53,005 nt of DNA from NCBI GenBank assembly GCA_011109175.1, contig RDEW01000030.1, forward strand, positions 26,311 to 79,315, written 5' to 3'. The notes below the pieces were generated by a model, which saw only the letters and a program-made list of their open reading frames with translations, had not been told where the DNA came from and did not search any database. The stretch comes from Dicyema japonicum (lineage: Eukaryota; Dicyemida; Rhombozoa; Dicyemidae). The translations under genes and the position numbers were made by a program. How positions within the stretch are numbered: position 1 is the stretch's first letter; the number at the start of each line of letters is the position of its first letter. This document shows, in pieces, positions 11,276-22,450 of this stretch.

Positions 11276-11379
11276 CTGAACAGCATCGAATTTTCATCAG
11301 ATCGTTGTATATAAAAAATATATATCAAAAAAGTTTCAGAAATCTAAGAAACTAAGTATTCTTGATATCTCAAATAAAA

Positions 11380-11515
11380 ATATTTCGCCAGAAATTTACT
11401 CATACCTTCGACATTGTTGCGGAAGCTCAGACTCAGTTGAAAGGGCAATGTCTCATTTGACGAAAATTATTACTAAAGATCAAAAGTTTAAAATGTTCAA
11501 GAATATTTAATTTGG
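11380..11515 (+). pseudogene. hAT-like transposase C-terminal piece
   Basis: Encodes a dimerisation-type block: ISPEIYSYLRHCCGSSDSVE, then RAMSHLTKIITKD and a short tail. The VERAMSHLTK core corresponds to the VERxFSxxK motif of hAT transposases. It probably belongs with the fragment at 10160-10550. No terminal inverted repeats were found. Confidence 0.5.
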
Positions 11516-12005
11516 CATTACAATAAATAATTTCGTTTATTTTTCCACAATGCAATTTTTACAATTAAAAATATTTTTTATTTGCACTTTTTATTTTGAA
11601 AATTGCAATTTTCTGGTTGCCCTACTAATTATGTAAATTTTAACTTTATTTCTTGGAGAGAAAGGCGATGCTTCGAAAAACAAAATACCGGCTAGTCTTT
11701 CCATTTGTCTTTATATTATTGTCCACCAAACTTCCTCCTGCGTTTAGTCTAGGAATCCTGGATTAATCTCCACAAATGGGAAGCTTTCTTTACGTATTTT
11801 TGGCAGACTTTTAGATATAATTTGACTTCCGGTCCAAAGAGATGTTCGAAAGACTTTTCCATTTTGATGAAGTCTACCTGGAGTTCCGTGAAGTAACCAT
11901 GTTTAGTGTTTTCCGTAGCAGTAAGGCAGGATTCTGTTAAAGAATCTCAATAAGATTCTATTTTGTATCATCTCGTATAAAAAATAATAATATGCCCTGA
12001 AATAT
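11516..12005. other. Unassigned; one short coding-like run on the minus strand
   Basis: At about 11770-11895 the minus strand has an open run (VDFIKMEKSFEHLFGPEVKL, then YLKVCQKYVKKASHLWRL) with protein-like composition. I do not recognise it and see no splice-linked partner. The rest is AT-rich. Confidence 0.3.
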
Positions 12006-12247
12006 GCAATATCGCACTTTCCGAAGAGCCAAATCAGCTATCGCTCCCCTCAGGCAGAACACACACTTTATTTTAAGCAAAGAACAGTTATCATACCTAA
12101 TCGATGAAGGAGAATCAAGAAATGCTCTTCACTTCCTTGTTTTTTCTTTTTCTTAGGTGTATGTCTTTCATAGACGATCCGGTTCCTCAGTGAAATGTTC
12201 ACTGATGACGGCGTTATTTGTCAAGCGAAAGCAGAAAATAAAACAGT
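12005..12247 (+). repeat. SINE2 family copy
   Basis: A ~235-bp repeat containing AGCTATCGCTCCCCTCAGGC, a T-rich block, ATGTCTTTCATAGACGATCC, GGTTCCTCAGTGAAATGTTC and ACTGATGACGGCG. Related copies are at 45180-45420 (same strand), 22240-22450 (opposite) and a partial at 41565-41690 (opposite). It has no coding capacity, and I cannot assign a parent element. Confidence 0.65.
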
Positions 12248-12337
12248 CAATTTGAGGAAAGTCAACGGGGACAATTTCTAATTATTAATTTTATGCCAAA
12301 AATCGCCAGTTAATGCTAATTATGAAGGAAGGCCATT

Positions 12338-12960
12338 AGGTGATCTCAGCCTCTCTTAGTATCGGGATAATTTTTGATCAACATGCTAATCAAAATTAAA
12401 ATATTTTTGTCACAAAGTCAAAAATTTACATATTCTTTAAAATTTTTTAATTAAACGATTAAAAGAGCACTTAAATGAATGGACATGCTGTTTATTGTGA
12501 CAATAGCTATCGAGATACGCTCTCGAAGCCACCCAGTCTCACGTGGATCCTTGGTGGCCCTTTGGATCATTGAGCCGATCTTGCGGAATAGATAGTACGC
12601 TTATTGGCCAAGGATTCCTGATATCTTAATAGCAAATGGGACAAACATGTGATCCTTAGAGATGCTTCAATAATTTCTTCTCTTCTGATTCTCGGCTTGT
12701 TTAGAAGCATGACCTGATTCCGAGACTGAAGCAGCCAAATTCTTCGGAAACTATGTATCAACACACGTTGCATCCCAAACCAGGTTCACACCATCATCAA
12801 AAAGGAATTTTTTCATCCCGGCGTTTGTTATCGCCCCGAGTGAGACGGGTCGGCTCAAGCAAAAGAAAAAAGCGTTTTAAAACTTCACGATGAGACAGAT
12901 ATGCCTTAGGAAACGGCCCGCGCTCAACTTGCACGGCACAGCCAGGCACCAACTGAATTG
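12338..12960 (-). pseudogene. LINE-D remnant with EIT-stop end
   Basis: The minus strand carries KDPRETGWLRERISIAIVTI (12490-12560), the same C-terminal block as at 10570-10950. Upstream is a basic stretch (12567-12773) without RT motifs. At 12338-12350 an isolated GAG-ATC-ACC-TAA end (Glu-Ile-Thr-stop) resembles the LINE-B terminus. Its tail (TGGCCTTCCTTC...) is closer to the one at 16627. It is heavily mutated. Confidence 0.45.
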
Positions 12961-12972
12961 CAGCTAGCCGCT

Positions 12973-13180
12973 TTAAAATTGTTTATTATGAGACAACATA
13001 GAATATGTAAGCCATAACTCTATTCGTGCCGAGTCGAGCCTCGATGCCAGACTCCTCAGACTATTAAGATCTGTTCTGTTCAATGGTCTCAGGTCATAGT
13101 AAAGGACTTCGGGAAACGTTGTACACTGACGACCTCGGAACTTTTCTTTAGATGTTTTGAAGAATTCTTCCATGATGATG
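12973..13180 (-). pseudogene. LINE-A C-terminal fragment
   Basis: The minus-strand frame reads MEEFFKTSKEKFRGRQCTTF, followed by DLNSLRSLASRLDSARIEL. It corresponds to the C-terminal tail of LINE-A copies at 1615-1848 and 28652-28936 (FRGRPRITLPEVL, SLRNLASDRRGW). RT is absent. Confidence 0.6.
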
Positions 13181-13189
13181 AAAATTGTT

Positions 13190-14787
13190 TAAAAAAAGTA
13201 CTCTGATGTAACATTTGTTCTGACTATAAAATCTTATGGAATCTCAGAACTCATCCTATAATTTCTTCAAATAAACGGAAACCTAATCTCAGCACGCTCA
13301 GGCAACCTTCGAGAACGATGTTGGCTATTCAAACGGATTTTCCTCAAAATCCTTAGGGGAAATAGTCATGCAGTTAAAGATGCGGCCTTCTAACTATTTT
13401 TTGTTTCTTTTTGGTAAATAAATTAAGCACGTTCGTATCAAAGTTGAATTATTATTATCACGAAATTAAACATGGGTAAAAATGAGGGACTATTGAAATA
13501 GTATGGGTCCTGCGTCGAAGGGCCTGGACTCCTCACTGGGGTTCCTCTTCAACCAGTCAATCCTCAGTAAGCCGGGCATACGAAGACAGATCACAACCCT
13601 TCGTATTAAAGGGTGTTATTCTCTCCCTACAAACACCCTCACTGGTCTCAAGAATTTCTACTGGACCTTATTTAACTTCATGTCGGACACCATTCGGTAG
13701 TGAAACTTTATAGCATATATCCTCGTCTTGTATAGGAAATCAAACTTTATCCTCCTCTTCAAGCTAGAAGATAAATCTATCCTCGCATCCATAAGAGTAA
13801 TGGCAAAATTTAACTTCAAAGCATGCGTTGTTAAATATAAAAATTAAGCATAATTCGAAATTACCAATTTATTGAAATGGCCTATATTTTAAGATCAAAT
13901 AAAAATCAAAGTCATCAATCAACATAATTCAAGTATCGTTTAATACATTAAGAAAAAGTCAAACTGAGGTTCAAACGGTACTGCGTGGCTATTCCCTTTC
14001 AGGATGGTGAGACAAATTCGCTCAAATAACCAGCAGTGCTGACAGAGATCTCCAGTGCTTGCTTAAATCCAATTCCATGACATAATTAAATCGATTAAAA
14101 TAATGAAAAAATAATAACTCATTTTAACACTAATGTGAAAAATAAAATTTCGACCTCTTATAACCCAGAGACCTCTCCCTTGTGGTCTCTAACCTACCAT
14201 TTATATTATAAAGATCCCACGTATGGAATTATTTTTCCTGGTTTTTTGCTATCACCTTCAACATCAGAAGCCTCAATGGCTGATCGAAAAAGCACCAACT
14301 ATGTCGGGACCTTGAGAAGTATCGATGTTCAGTCTGTTGTCTTCAAGAGACAGACATAAAGGTCAGAGAAAGACTTGACGAAAGCTTTGGAAACTATTTC
14401 GATAGAGTGTTGTAAAATTATAAAATGGTAGAAATGGTGTACAAATTATAAAAAAATCTTGCAATTAGTGAGTGGTCAGCTGACCACGAGGTAAGATGGA
14501 TGAGATGGTGATGCATTTAAACTACGCGAGATGTTTTATCTCCTCAAAATTAGTATGACCTCTAGCTTCATTTCTTCTTATGTGAATGGACGTCATGATA
14601 TCTCCATAAAGGTCGATTTCTGAAGTATCCTTTTGTCTCCCGTCGGTGGTAAAAATGGTCTCTGATATGATGGTCATCCGTCTTTAGGCATTGTATCGAT
14701 TCACTTTTTAATTAAATAATTTTTTTTATTTTTAATTCTTTAAAGAAATAATAAAAATTTGTTGAATAAAACGCCGCTCTGAATTTT
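13190..14787. other. Intergenic, no gene seen
   Basis: Mostly AT-rich. 13500-13700 is less AT-rich and open on the plus strand but shows no motif. 14460-14690 resembles decayed LINE sequence on the minus strand (a run ending TNFEEIKHLA), too weak to call. No splice-linked exon chain was found except the dUTPase start at 14788. Confidence 0.4.
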
Positions 14788-15688
14788 ATGGTTTTGTTGC
14801 TTGAGTAATATTTTTAGCCTCTTGCTACTAAAAAAGTCACAAAAGTTAAATAGCTTTGTAAATTACAATAGGCCAGAAAAGCGACGACTTCATCTACGGA
14901 GTTATCTAGAACTGAATCCAAAGAGAGTCTAAAGAAATCTCTTGCCAATCCTAAATCTAAAGAGAGTATAAAGAAGTCTCCCGCCAATTCTAAGCCCAAA
15001 GAGGTTGTAACTTAATTGTACATGAATTATAGTCTAAGAAGGCGTCTAACAAAAAGGCAACTACCGCTAAAGGTAATTTTAATTTTTATGGTTTTAGCTC
15101 CCAGGGGTAGACCACTGACCAAAAAAGGGTCAACACCATCCAATAGCGCCGAAGAAGGAAACCCTAAGAGTGATATTTTCAAGAGCGACGGTACCGTGCT
15201 GGAGTACCAACTTCTTACTGAGAGAGCATTCCCTCCGAAGAGAGCCACTGGAGGGGCTGTTGGGATTGATCTGTGCAGGTTGGTCTTTGGACTCTACTGA
15301 TTCTCAGTGCTTACGAGTATCAAATAAAGTCTGGATGTGTCGTCAGTGTGCGGACAGATTTGAAACTGTCGTTCCCTGAAGGATGCTACGGGAGGATCTG
15401 TCCCCGATCAGGACTAGCACTGAAAAACCGGATTCACGTGTCTGGAGAACTGATTGATGACTCCGATCCTCTAGGAATTACGGTTATAATGGATAATATG
15501 GGAAAGGACCATTTTTCTGGTTTTTTTGTTAAATATTCTAGTCGGACGAGGTGATAGGATAGCTCAAATTGTCGTTGAACGAGCAATGACTCCTGATATT
15601 GTCGAGACCGTTTGCATTCGTTAATATTTCCTAGAAAATTGAGAATACTGAGAGAGGGGAAGGCGGCTTCGGTTCGACGGGAGTCTAA
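14788..15688 (+). CDS. DUT: dUTPase with basic N-terminal extension
   Basis: Hydrolyses dUTP to dUMP, keeping uracil out of DNA and supplying dTMP synthesis. Seven introns give an unbroken 238-codon frame: 14791-14817 (27 nt), 14845-14871 (27), 15004-15032 (29), 15073-15097 (25), 15279-15307 (29), 15520-15541 (22) and 15610-15634 (25). The first lies directly after the ATG. Motif 1 is GGAVGIDLCSAYEY, motif 2 PRSGLALK, motif 4 GRGDRIAQIV and motif 5 TERGEGGFGSTG, all good. Motif 3 is unusual: SGELIDDSDPLGI in place of the GVIDxDYxG pattern, so the conserved Tyr is missing and one residue is added. The first ~95 residues are Lys/Ser-rich with short repeats (KESLKKSLANPKSKESIKKS) and an AT-hook-like PRGRPLTKKG, suggesting nuclear or DNA-bound localisation. 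The fold assignment is firm; whether it is fully active is uncertain. Confidence 0.92.
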
Positions 15689-15839
15689 CCTGTCTTTTTT
15701 TGATTTTGTGGACTTTATCCTTTAATTTTTTTTCTTTGACTATTTTTATTAGATCAGTATTATCTGTAAATTACCTAATATCAAATAAAGCTTACTGAAA
15801 CGATTGAAGGATCCCCAGACACCAAAAATCTGGTCTCCA

Positions 15840-16125
15840 CGAGTGATCCCAGAGTACGTTGTCATCAGGGTAAACAGCCATATCAGTCCTCATATTGGCT
15901 GGACTAGGTTGCCAAGACAAAAATATATTTAAAAACGGTCCCCAGCGGGACTCCCACTTGACTGTAACCTCTATGCAGTACGTAGTTCATCTGGTTCTTT
16001 AAGAAGCTGGAGATCCACCATTTTAGCTCCAGGGAGACTCCCGCTTCAGCAAAGGCCATCATACCATGCCAGTCGAACGCCCTTTCAACATCTAAGAACA
16101 GCATCACAGTGCAGTGTTTCATTTA
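15840..16125 (-). pseudogene. LINE RT fragment with internal deletion
   Basis: The minus-strand frame 15904-16122 shows RT motif A (MLFLDVERAFDWHGMM), then MNYVLHRGYSQVGVPLGTV, the position of GVPQGSVxSP. It then runs directly into MAVYPDD, a remnant of the YADD box, and ends at an SGIT-like codon run near 15842. It is too short and mutated to be active. It is a different family from LINE-A. Confidence 0.6.
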
Positions 16126-16882
16126 TGATTGATGACTAATCTGAGTTCAATGAGGCAATCATCAAAGAAAGGATCGCTAGTCATTTAATTATTTGATTTA
16201 TTCTTAATCTAGTAAAATTGAGAAATTTAAAATATCCTATTCTTCATATTCTGATCGTCTGTAAAGAGTTTCTTAATTGAGTGGACGGAAATTATTCGCC
16301 ACGAATAACTTTCTAGTTTGAGGCCTCCGAAATATAGGCATCGTTTCAAAGATTTATGTGACACTAACAGCTACAGTGATGGTAAACGGGGAAAAATAAG
16401 AGACTGAAAAATTAGTGCTGCACATTGTCAAAGGAGAAATACCTATTAATAATCATAGGAAATTATTGTCAGGGTCGATCGATAATCATTATTAATGACT
16501 CATTAATAATCCTAAAAAGTGGTCTCATCACAGATCCGACCTGTTTTCTTCATTCCTCTTAGTTTCGCGCTTATAGAGAATTTTCACGAATGACTACTAT
16601 TTATTAAGAGAAGGACACGACCATTAGGCGATCTCCTAGTAATTCAAAGGAATAACGAAGGAGACCTGATCCAACATGATCAGGAAAAATTCGACTCCAA
16701 CGAGCTTGTGTGAGATCGAGAGAGGAGCATAGAGCCAAGCTGAGAACCTGAATTAAATTTGTCTGGATCACTTAGTTTAAAAGTGGTTTTGGAATAAAGA
16801 TTTGATTTGACACCGGTTTCCCTTACAAAAGGAAATGAACTTCCGGTGTTGCTTATTTATTTGAGAATCAAAAAAATAAATA
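16126..16882. other. Unassigned LINE-derived debris
   Basis: 16627-16640 (minus) carries a GAG-ATC-GCC-TAA end like the LINE 3' termini. 16762-16775 (plus) carries TGG-ATC-ACT-TAG followed by an AATAAAG tail. I see no RT coding between them. 16440-16520 has repeated AATAATCATTA-type runs. No host gene found. Confidence 0.4.
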
Positions 16883-17034
16883 ATTAAGTGATCAAAGCTT
16901 CCAATAATCAGTATGATGAAAGTCACAAGTGCGTCGTATATAATTCAGAGAATCTTCTGTTTACTGGATATAGGAATAGGGGTGTAACAAATGTACACTT
17001 CAGTCTCACATTTGGACTTCATATCCGGAGTAGA

Positions 17035-17480
17035 TCATCTGCGTCTTCTAATGTCATTTTGCCGCAGACATTGTAAGAGAGTTAATACTACGACCCATGG
17101 GGTAGCCGCAAGGGATGGGGATCTGTTTTTAGCGACGATAATAGTATCTTTTGCATAAGCTAGGAACAACAAGTCTGGATTGACAAGTTGAATAATGCAG
17201 AGGTCAGTGAGGATCATTGTGGTGAGCCGTTTGGCAAAAAGTGAGATACTGAATTGAGGTTACCACGTCGACCTGAAAAAACTGCTTAGCCACAACTTTA
17301 TATTCGGATAAATACAAGTCTCAAAAATCTTTTTTGTCAACATAGTCCTCGAGACATAATCGAATGCCTTTTGTATGTCCACAGAGACCAAGGCTAATGG
17401 CACTTTGAACATTTTGCATGTAAGAGAGACCGGGCAGTACAAAGAATGGTCATCTTTTGACTTTCATGTTTGCAAAATAA
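17035..17480 (-). pseudogene. Decayed LINE RT fragment (duplicate of 153-600)
   Basis: Same two RT blocks as in copy 1: SVDIQKAFDYVSRTML at 17260-17442 and the mutated AYAKDTIIVAKNRS at 17035-17217. Only a few substitutions separate the copies. The shared Lys in the catalytic box shows that it was already dead before the segmental duplication. Confidence 0.7.
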
Positions 17481-17999
17481 GGGCGTGATCAAGGAATTCT
17501 TTCAGATATTTGGGAGAACGTGAATGCCGATAAAGTAGTCGTACAAATCCGTAAATACAGCCTTAGCTCGCGGGCAGAGATGGTTGAAATAGATCAATGA
17601 TATCCCGTAAAGGTCTCATTTATGAATTGCGTGTAGTGAAACGATGAAATTACTCACCCCAACCGGGGTGAAGAAGGTAATCGAAGGTGTGGGTTTTTGG
17701 ATTGCAATACTTTATCCGAACAAAACAAAGTCCTTATGACTGATCCCGACATAGTCATTTCTTAATTCATCATGAACGGTCGGTAAAATTGTCCTTGGTC
17801 GATCACGGAAACGCAGAGCGACCAGAACAGAGTAGTCCTTTACAGCCACGTTTGTGAGGGTCCCCAGGTCCAGACAAAATACATGTCAAAACTTCTCCAT
17901 CTTGCCTCCGGGATCTCCCTGACATTGAAAGTCTAGAGGGAGAGGTCTAGTCATAAATTCCGTGCTTACCAGACATAATGTTCAAGAGCCACGTCATAA

Positions 18000-18440
18000 G
18001 CTCAGCCTAAGAAAAGATGATTATTATAATGCACATTCACAATAAGAAGGTTATATCCTTCCGTCGCTTGTGCTACCTCCATTATGATCCGGTCTGTTAG
18101 ATTCCTCCACACTTTTCTTAAGATTTCGATTTTTCGGCTGTCTAGATCATCTGCGTCTTCTAATGTCACTTTAACATGTTTTAGATTATTGATGTCAAAG
18201 TTGTTAGTGCCTTCTTTCTAAAAGCCCCTGAGCAGAAGAAGTATGATTCCATAACTTCATAAGTAGGAACGGCATAATTCATCCGTAATGTGCCCAAATA
18301 ATCCCCTTCGGGTCTTATTACTGGGGGTTTTGTATCCAAGTTTTTCGATTTAAAAACTGTGTATATGTCTTGGTTTTGATAAGTACGATATCTCATTGGC
18401 GTGTTTTATACATACGTGCAAATGAGAGAAGTCACCACCT
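18000..18440 (-). pseudogene. LINE-A C-terminal fragment (duplicate)
   Basis: Matches 1100-1560 with small indels. The open piece 18181-18396 (GDYLGTLRMNYAVPTYEVME) is longer than in copy 1, because a ~25-bp insertion present in copy 1 near 1430-1460 is absent here. Confidence 0.5.
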
Positions 18441-18474
18441 CCCAAATAAAAAAAGAAGATTAGTTAGTTAAAGC

Positions 18475-19840
18475 ACATTCGCGTTACCAGTAAACACTGT
18501 TTATGGTTTCGCTTGTGCAATGTTTTTCGATTATCCTTTCCGTTAGTCCTTTCCGTCATTTTCATTGTCGTGCTCGTCCCCTAATTTCGTCCAGATCAGC
18601 TGCGTCCATCAGTCGGCCCCCGATCACTGCATAATCCTGCTTAAGTATCCTTGGAAAACAACTTCTTGGACATCCTCTAAATGCAGGAGATACAGTATGG
18701 CCTAAAAATTCTTCCACGGCGGCATTGCATGGTGTCTGTTCACCCATCCTAGAATATGTTCAAAAAGGTGCCAACGGACTTCAAGTACGTTCAGGATTAT
18801 TGGTCCACAATCAGTCAGTCTGTATAATTTATTGTTTGAGATTTTCTATGGCCAAGAGGATCCAAGAAGTTTTCTTAGTTGGCCTCTGTGAATAGAGTCA
18901 AATTGTTCCATGTCTTTCTTCGATGTTCCCCAAATACCTGTGTTGCACATGAGGACTGGTCAGACAAATCCATTATATTAGCGTAACCGCATCTTAGTAG
19001 GAATTTGATTTTTCTAATCAGAATGGATTTATAATTTTTTAGTGCTATTGTGGCCAATATCTTTCTTCCTGTGATATCTCCTGAATGGCCAAGTAACGAT
19101 CCAGTTTTCATGTTTTCCTCCACTTCTCCTCGACGCGGTTTGGCGTTCTTTTAATAGTGGTTATTTCAGTTTTGTCTTCATTGACTTTGAGGGACCATTT
19201 ACTCAAGATTGTTTTCGATTTCTCCATAATAACGACTATAAATTCCCGATCTTCCACGACAAAATCGACGTCATCAGCGTAAATGAGTTCCATAAAGTGG
19301 TTGTCCAGAATTTGTTCTCTTGGATCTCTCAAAGCTGCCTCCAGGTAGATGATAAATAATACAGGAGATAAAGTGTCTCCCAGTGTGGTTCCAACATTGG
19401 TAGAAAAAGGTCTAGACTTTTCAGAGCCAACTCTGACGAGTAATTCAGATTCAGATAATAGCATATGTATCATGCGCAGACTGTCTTCGTAGACAACGTC
19501 TTTCAACATGGTAAGTAGTTTACTCCTGTTGATAATGTCAAAAGACTTGCTCATGTCGATTCCCAGGATATGAAAGGATCGTTTGTACTTCTGACATTTT
19601 GCAGTAATCCAGCGATGGCTTAAAACAACATCAGCCGTGGATCTTCCAGGCCTGAAACCACTCTGACCGCAAGAGAGATATTGATCAACGACATTGATAT
19701 ACGGCCTCAAACAATAGTCAATAGAGTTTTCCTTAGAGTGGTGACTAGCACAATAGGTCTCAAGCTTCCGAAGAGTCCTCGTCTTTTGCCCGGTTTAGGA
19801 ACAGGTATCAATTTTCCGGATGATTAGCTGGAATTTTAAT
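18475..19840 (-). pseudogene. LINE-A RT and C-terminus (duplicate copy)
   Basis: Minus-strand RT at 19108-19710 has GQSGFRPGRSTADVVLSHRW, DMSKSFDIINRSKL, GTTLGDTLSPVLF (the usual GTPxGD Pro is Thr here) and the catalytic YADDVDF. The thumb continues at 18875-19123, and the tail at 18562-18747. This copy keeps YADDVDF, where copy 1 has YADDINF. It is frameshifted between the parts and truncated at the 5' side. Confidence 0.8.
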
Positions 19841-19844
19841 TTAT

Positions 19845-21155
19845 TTATTTAACACCCAAGACCACGGTAAAACCAAAACTAACTATCACGTGATCCCGAT
19901 GCGCTCCGCCAAAATCCTCATTCTTTCCCGATGCTCCTCCCTCGTACCCACACAAGCTCGTACAGCTGGCGGCTGACTGTATTTGCAGGGCCACCTTCCC
20001 GCATCCCGGAGTTTTGTTTAATGAGGGCCTCCAGAGTAGTCGGTCCGGTTCTGTGTCTTCCACAAGACCACAGCTTCGTCATTCTGAAAGTCTTCTTTTG
20101 AACGTCCTCAATCTTAGTGTTCGTCCATGATAATGAAGGTCCCCACGAAGCACACGCGTACGAGAACATGGATCGATGTATTGCTTGTAAATGTTCACAA
20201 AACTGGGTGGTTACCTGACTTCCATATTCCAGATAAAAATTTTAATACATTTATCGTCTTCTCGCACTTCAGAACAATGTTTGCCAAGTGTGGTTACAAA
20301 CATAGGTGTGTATTTTGTATCACTCTCAGGATCTTCTGACATTTGGTGAAGGGGATTTTAATTTTGTCCGATTTTAACTTGGCAGTCATCTTCAACAACC
20401 TTTTTTCCGAAGTAAACATAGACATGACCGACTTTCTGGAATTTATGGTGAGTTGGTTCTTCATTACCCAGGCGTTGAGTCGATCCAGGTTAATTTGTAA
20501 TCTTTCTGTAGCATTATGGATATCCCGATCACGCTAAGCCAAAACAATGTCGTCCGCATATGTGAGTAGAACATCGTTATTGGATTCCGGTGTCGGCAGG
20601 TATAAATTGAATAAGCCGGGGATAAAAGAGATCCTTGGGGGACACAGTTTGGGAGAAGACGTGAGACTGATTTCAGTCCTCCGAGGCATACACGTCCTCT
20701 TCGTCCACTTAAGAAATTTGTTATCTAAAGTTTAAGCTTCCCCGGGATTTCGGACTGGAAAATTTTCTTTGATAATATTTTTCTCGAAATAGAATCAAAG
20801 GCCTTGTTAATATCAATGAACATAAGACTGTTTCAAATGCCTTGGTTTGTTTGAAAAACCATCTCTAATGAAGTTGGTTAATTTCTGTAGGTACGTTGAT
20901 GTAGAACAATCGCTCTTGAATCCGTGTTGAAAATCCTTTTCTGGTAAGAAAGCCTTGATTCTCCCAAGCACAAGCCTTTCCAGGATTTTCGATATGGAAC
21001 ATAACAATGACACAGGTCTAAATGATGCTGGATCTTCCTTAGGTTTCCAAGTTTCAGTATAGGTCGGATGTTGGCTTGCTTCCATAACAACGGTATTACA
21101 TTACAATTAATTGAATAGTTATATACCGACGTTAGAAAACCGACTCCAATATCGT
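19845..21155 (-). pseudogene. LINE-B2 with 3' stem-loop, occupying the LINE-B1 site
   Basis: Minus-strand LINE. Its pre-RT and RT start are at 20813-21155 (VYNYSINCNVIPLLWKQANI, FRPVSLLCSISKILERLVL), with a mutated central part (LLTYADDIVLA near 20550). The post-RT block is at 19918-20169 (FSYACASWGPSLSWTN). The last frame ends IGIT-stop at 19884. The 3' tail has GACCACG/CGTGATC arms and GGGTGTTAAATAAATAAA. It is clearly a different family from LINE-B1, although it sits at the matching place in the duplicated block. Its 5' truncation joins directly to a 66-bp piece of SSU72. Confidence 0.8.
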
Positions 21156-21222
21156 GCCTATCCTTGATAACCACGAGGATTCTACGTTGGGCGCTTTTTG
21201 TCATTCCGGATCTCTGCGATTG
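21156..21222 (+). pseudogene. SSU72: SSU72 exon-3 fragment next to LINE-B2
   Basis: About 66 bp from CGTGCCTATCCTTGATAACC to CTCTGCGATT match 21766-21831 of the intact SSU72 gene with two or three changes, in the same orientation. It codes for the [18 protein letters not shown] region. It begins at exactly the point where the SSU72 pseudogene in copy 1 stops (5271), and it abuts the truncated 5' end of LINE-B2. Confidence 0.8.
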
Positions 21223-21306
21223 GAATAATAATTAAATTAAGATTAATTTACTTGGTCTGATTTTTAATAAATAAATAATTTAAAATTTAAAGTAAATTAA
21301 AAAATT

Positions 21307-21959
21307 ATGTCTATTGCTGTTGTGTGTTCCAGCAACCAAAATAGAAGTATGGAGGCTCATGCCTTTTTACAGTAATATAAAGGTTTCATTTAGAGAAAAA
21401 ATGGCTATCAAGTTAGTTCATTCGGTACAGGAAAGCGAGTGAGGCTTCCTGGTCCCAGTATTGATCAACCAAATGTTTATGGATTCGATGTCACCTATGA
21501 CGAGATCTACAAGGATTTAATAGCAAAGGACAAAATGTTGTACACTCAAAATGGCCTCCTCAGCATGCTCCGACGGAATCGCAGAATCAAACCAAATCCT
21601 CAGCGTTTTCAAGATTTTCCTAAAAAATTTGACTACATAATCACGTGCGATGACTTTGTCTTTGGTCAGGTCATGGAAGGTTCTGTGATTTATCTATTCT
21701 ATCAGATCTCAGTTCTAGGAGTTTCAACATGGACACTGAACTGATAAAATCCTACGTAATAAACGTGCCTATCATTGATAACCACGAGGATTCTACGTTG
21801 GGCGCTTTTGTCATTTCGGATCTCTGCGATTCGGTTTGTTTGGCCTGATCATCTTAGATTTTTGCGAGTAAAGACTTTGATCGTGAAGCTGACTCCATTA
21901 TTGAGGAGTATCGTGCCAGAACAGGTCTTAATATTTTTTATGGAGCTTGCTTTTATTGA
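21307..21959 (+). CDS. SSU72: SSU72, RNA polymerase II CTD phosphatase
   Basis: Removes phosphate from Ser5/Ser7 of the Pol II CTD and works with the cleavage-polyadenylation machinery in the nucleus (family knowledge). Three introns, 21372-21395 (24 nt), 21680-21705 (26) and 21834-21857 (24), give one 192-residue frame; the human protein has 194. The active-site loop CSSNQNRS is at residues 7-14. [14 protein letters not shown] and the conserved [12 protein letters not shown] follow, then [12 protein letters not shown] with the general-acid Asp, and the C-terminal NIFYGACFY. The usual VDI before DNHE reads VPI, losing the first of two Asp. This is the intact member of a duplicated pair; the pseudogene is at 4810-5271. 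Confidence 0.96.
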
Positions 21960-22239
21960 TTTTATGTATATATCTTGTCTTTATTAGATTTTTATGTACG
22001 TTACACTTAATTTGTGTGTCTGGAAAAAGTCTATTGTAGACATAAGACAGTTTTTTGTGTCATGGTTGTTACGATTTATTAAGCATCGATTTAAAAAAAA
22101 ATGTTGATTCGTTGGGCGGATTGGTGGTTTTGGACAAAGCTACTTAGTCAATTTTTACCTTTTTTGTCGCAGTGTAACGAATGCCGGGTAAAAGGTTTTA
22201 TGGTCCCTAATTAGAATCTCGTTGCTGTACATGAAGGTT
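21960..22239. other. 3' flank of SSU72
   Basis: AT-rich, no open frame of note. A CTGTCTTATGTCTACAATAG-like patch is present. No gene seen. Confidence 0.4.
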
Positions 22240-22450
22240 AACAGTATCTACGATGCTTTGGTTTGACAAGTGACGCTGTCATCAGTGAACATCTCAGTGA
22301 AGAACCGGATAGTCTAAAAAAAAACTCACATCCAAAAAGAAAAAAAAGTGAAGAGAATTCCTTGGTTCTCCCTCATCGACTGTTTTTTATTTAAAATAAA
22401 GTGCGTGTTCTGCCCTGGAGCCAATACGGGCCTTCGTAAGGTGCAGTATT
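22240..22450 (-). repeat. SINE2 family copy, reverse orientation
   Basis: The minus strand matches the SINE2 repeat at 12005 and 45180: GCCTTGGCTC-like start region, the TTTCTTTTTGG block, GATGTTCACTGATGACAGCG, then GTCAAACCAAAGC. It is diverged by small indels. Confidence 0.6.

Larger units (their letters stand above)
16883..21765. repeat. Segmental duplication, copy 2
   Basis: This is the second copy of the block at 1-5271, direct orientation, about 16.9 kb downstream. The order is the same: LINE RT fragment, LINE-A fragments, a different minus-strand LINE, then SSU72. The match stops at the 7-mer CGTGCCT inside SSU72 exon 3. From there this copy continues as intact SSU72, while copy 1 jumps into a LINE fragment. 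Confidence 0.85.
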
